Source: Terriglobales bacterium (GTDB lineage Bacteria > Acidobacteriota > Terriglobia > Terriglobales > Acidobacteriaceae). Taken from it: DNA of 64,000 nt. Both the position numbers and the translations under genes were made by a program. The stretch covers positions 124,001 to 188,000 of the forward strand of contig DATMXP010000024.1 of NCBI GenBank assembly GCA_035561515.1, given 5' to 3'. The notes beneath the pieces are model-generated. The model was not told the DNA's origin, did no database searches, and saw only the letters and a program-made list of their open reading frames with translations. Below, in pieces: positions 63,335-64,000 of the stretch (position 1 is the first letter of the stretch; each line of letters starts with the position of its first letter).

Positions 63335-64000
63335 TTACCGCCAATCGTCTCGTACCGCGTCTTGCTCGCCCATGACTTCATCAAAACGGGCGTTCTTCTT
63401 GATAAGTATCTCGCCGAACACATGCTCCTGTCGCAGCAGGATCGCCTGCAGACGCACCATTTCCAGCAGCGCCAGGAACGCGCACACCAGCGCATTGCGG
63501 GTTTGCAGCGATCGCAGCAGGTTTTTCAGCCGGATCGGACGGTCCTCCATGACCAACCTCCGCCGGAAGTAGTCGATCATCTGCGTAACCGTGACTGCTT
63601 CTTCATCGACGTTGATCATCGGCCGGTGCTTCGCCCGGTCCAGAATCTGCTGGAAGGTTCGCACCAGGTCCACAACGTCGGCAGCCAGCTCCGCTTCGGT
63701 CCCTTCGGCGTTCTTGAACTCCTTCAGCGCCGGATTCGAGAGCACCGCCTCTTCAATCTGCTGGCGCTGCAACAGCATCTGCGCCGCCATTTTGAATTTC
63801 TCGTGCTCCAGCAGGCGTTCCACGAGTTCCGCCCGCGGATCATCCTGTGCCGCTTCCGAAATCGTCGGATCCCGCGGCAGCAGCATCCGCGACTTAATCT
63901 GGATGAGCACCGAAGCCATGTAGATGAAGTCCGATGCGATATCGACGTCGAACTCCTTCATGCGCTCCACATACGCCAGGTACTGTGCCGTGATCTGCGC
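63335..64000 (-). CDS. scpA: Segregation and condensation protein A, N terminus outside the window
   Basis: The frame is open to the window edge. The first visible residues (AQITAQYLAYVERMKEFDVDIASDFIYMASVLIQIKSRMLLP) are the internal ScpA helices, so the start lies beyond 64000. Twelve bases separate it from scpB. The kleisin C-terminal winged helix is complete. Confidence 0.93.
   Translation of the reverse strand, partial: AQITAQYLAYVERMKEFDVDIASDFIYMASVLIQIKSRMLLPRDPTISEAAQDDPRAELVERLLEHEKFKMAAQMLLQRQQIEEAVLSNPALKEFKNAEGTEAELAADVVDLVRTFQQILDRAKHRPMINVDEEAVTVTQMIDYFRRRLVMEDRPIRLKNLLRSLQTRNALVCAFLALLEMVRLQAILLRQEHVFGEILIKKNARFDEVMGEQDAVRDDWR

Overview
The window reads as chromosomal DNA of an acidobacterium (probably class Terriglobia). 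The evidence is the moderately GC-rich core genes and exported proteins of a type common in that group, such as the one ending at 24799, which carries an LGDIAREQ...KKIYTD motif. This assignment is an inference from gene style. The window has two parts that meet at a tRNA-Ala(GGC) gene at 37482-37557.

Left part, 1-37481: an integrative and conjugative element (ICE), or its right-hand portion. A tyrosine integrase (36260-37420) and a small HTH excisionase-like gene abut the 3' end of the tRNA. The left attachment site was not found and probably lies outside the window. From the far left come a MarR-like tail, a small gene plus an HD-type dGTPase, a PAS/GAF sensor without an output domain, and a LysR regulator. 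These are followed, all on the minus strand, by a P-type (TrbB-L/VirB-like) type IV secretion cluster. Read in the direction of transcription the order is VirB2, VirB3, VirB4, VirB9, VirB10, VirB5, VirB6, VirB8, SSB, a small membrane protein, three accessory genes, a small gene, VirD4 and VirB11. A DNA methyltransferase precedes it. The cargo includes NhaA, a ParB-fold protein, small membrane/hypothetical proteins, a bacteriohemerythrin and an exported protein. An ArdC-type antirestriction gene and a parB gene lie near the integrase.

The parB gene is broken into three pieces by two site-specific transposons. One is a RIT element (three tandem tyrosine recombinases, 27050-30489, with 32-bp inverted ends). 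The other is a Tn554-like element (tnpA, tnpB, tnpC, about 30628-34172). Removing both in silico rejoins parB exactly in frame (100 + 46 codons, then the C-terminal part). One further single-base frameshift remains near 26165.

The most unusual signal is a set of structured, apparently non-coding leaders of about 200-350 bp. They lie directly upstream of the three genes expected to protect incoming single-stranded DNA: ssb, the methyltransferase and ardC. The ssb and methyltransferase leaders share ordered sequence blocks at similar distances from their start codons, and each holds a hairpin whose arms differ in sequence but still pair. I propose them as candidate single-strand promoters or structured 5' UTRs for early expression in a recipient.

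Right part, 37558-64000: ordinary core chromosome. It holds exported and TPR proteins, an ECF sigma/anti-sigma pair, rnc with two tandem signal peptidases, an AsmA-family protein, a large GH13 protein, a TANGO2/NRDE protein, small metabolic enzymes, ndk, sucD-sucC, purA, mutM, a ROK kinase, hisC, and an scpA-scpB-pseudouridine synthase operon that runs off the right edge.
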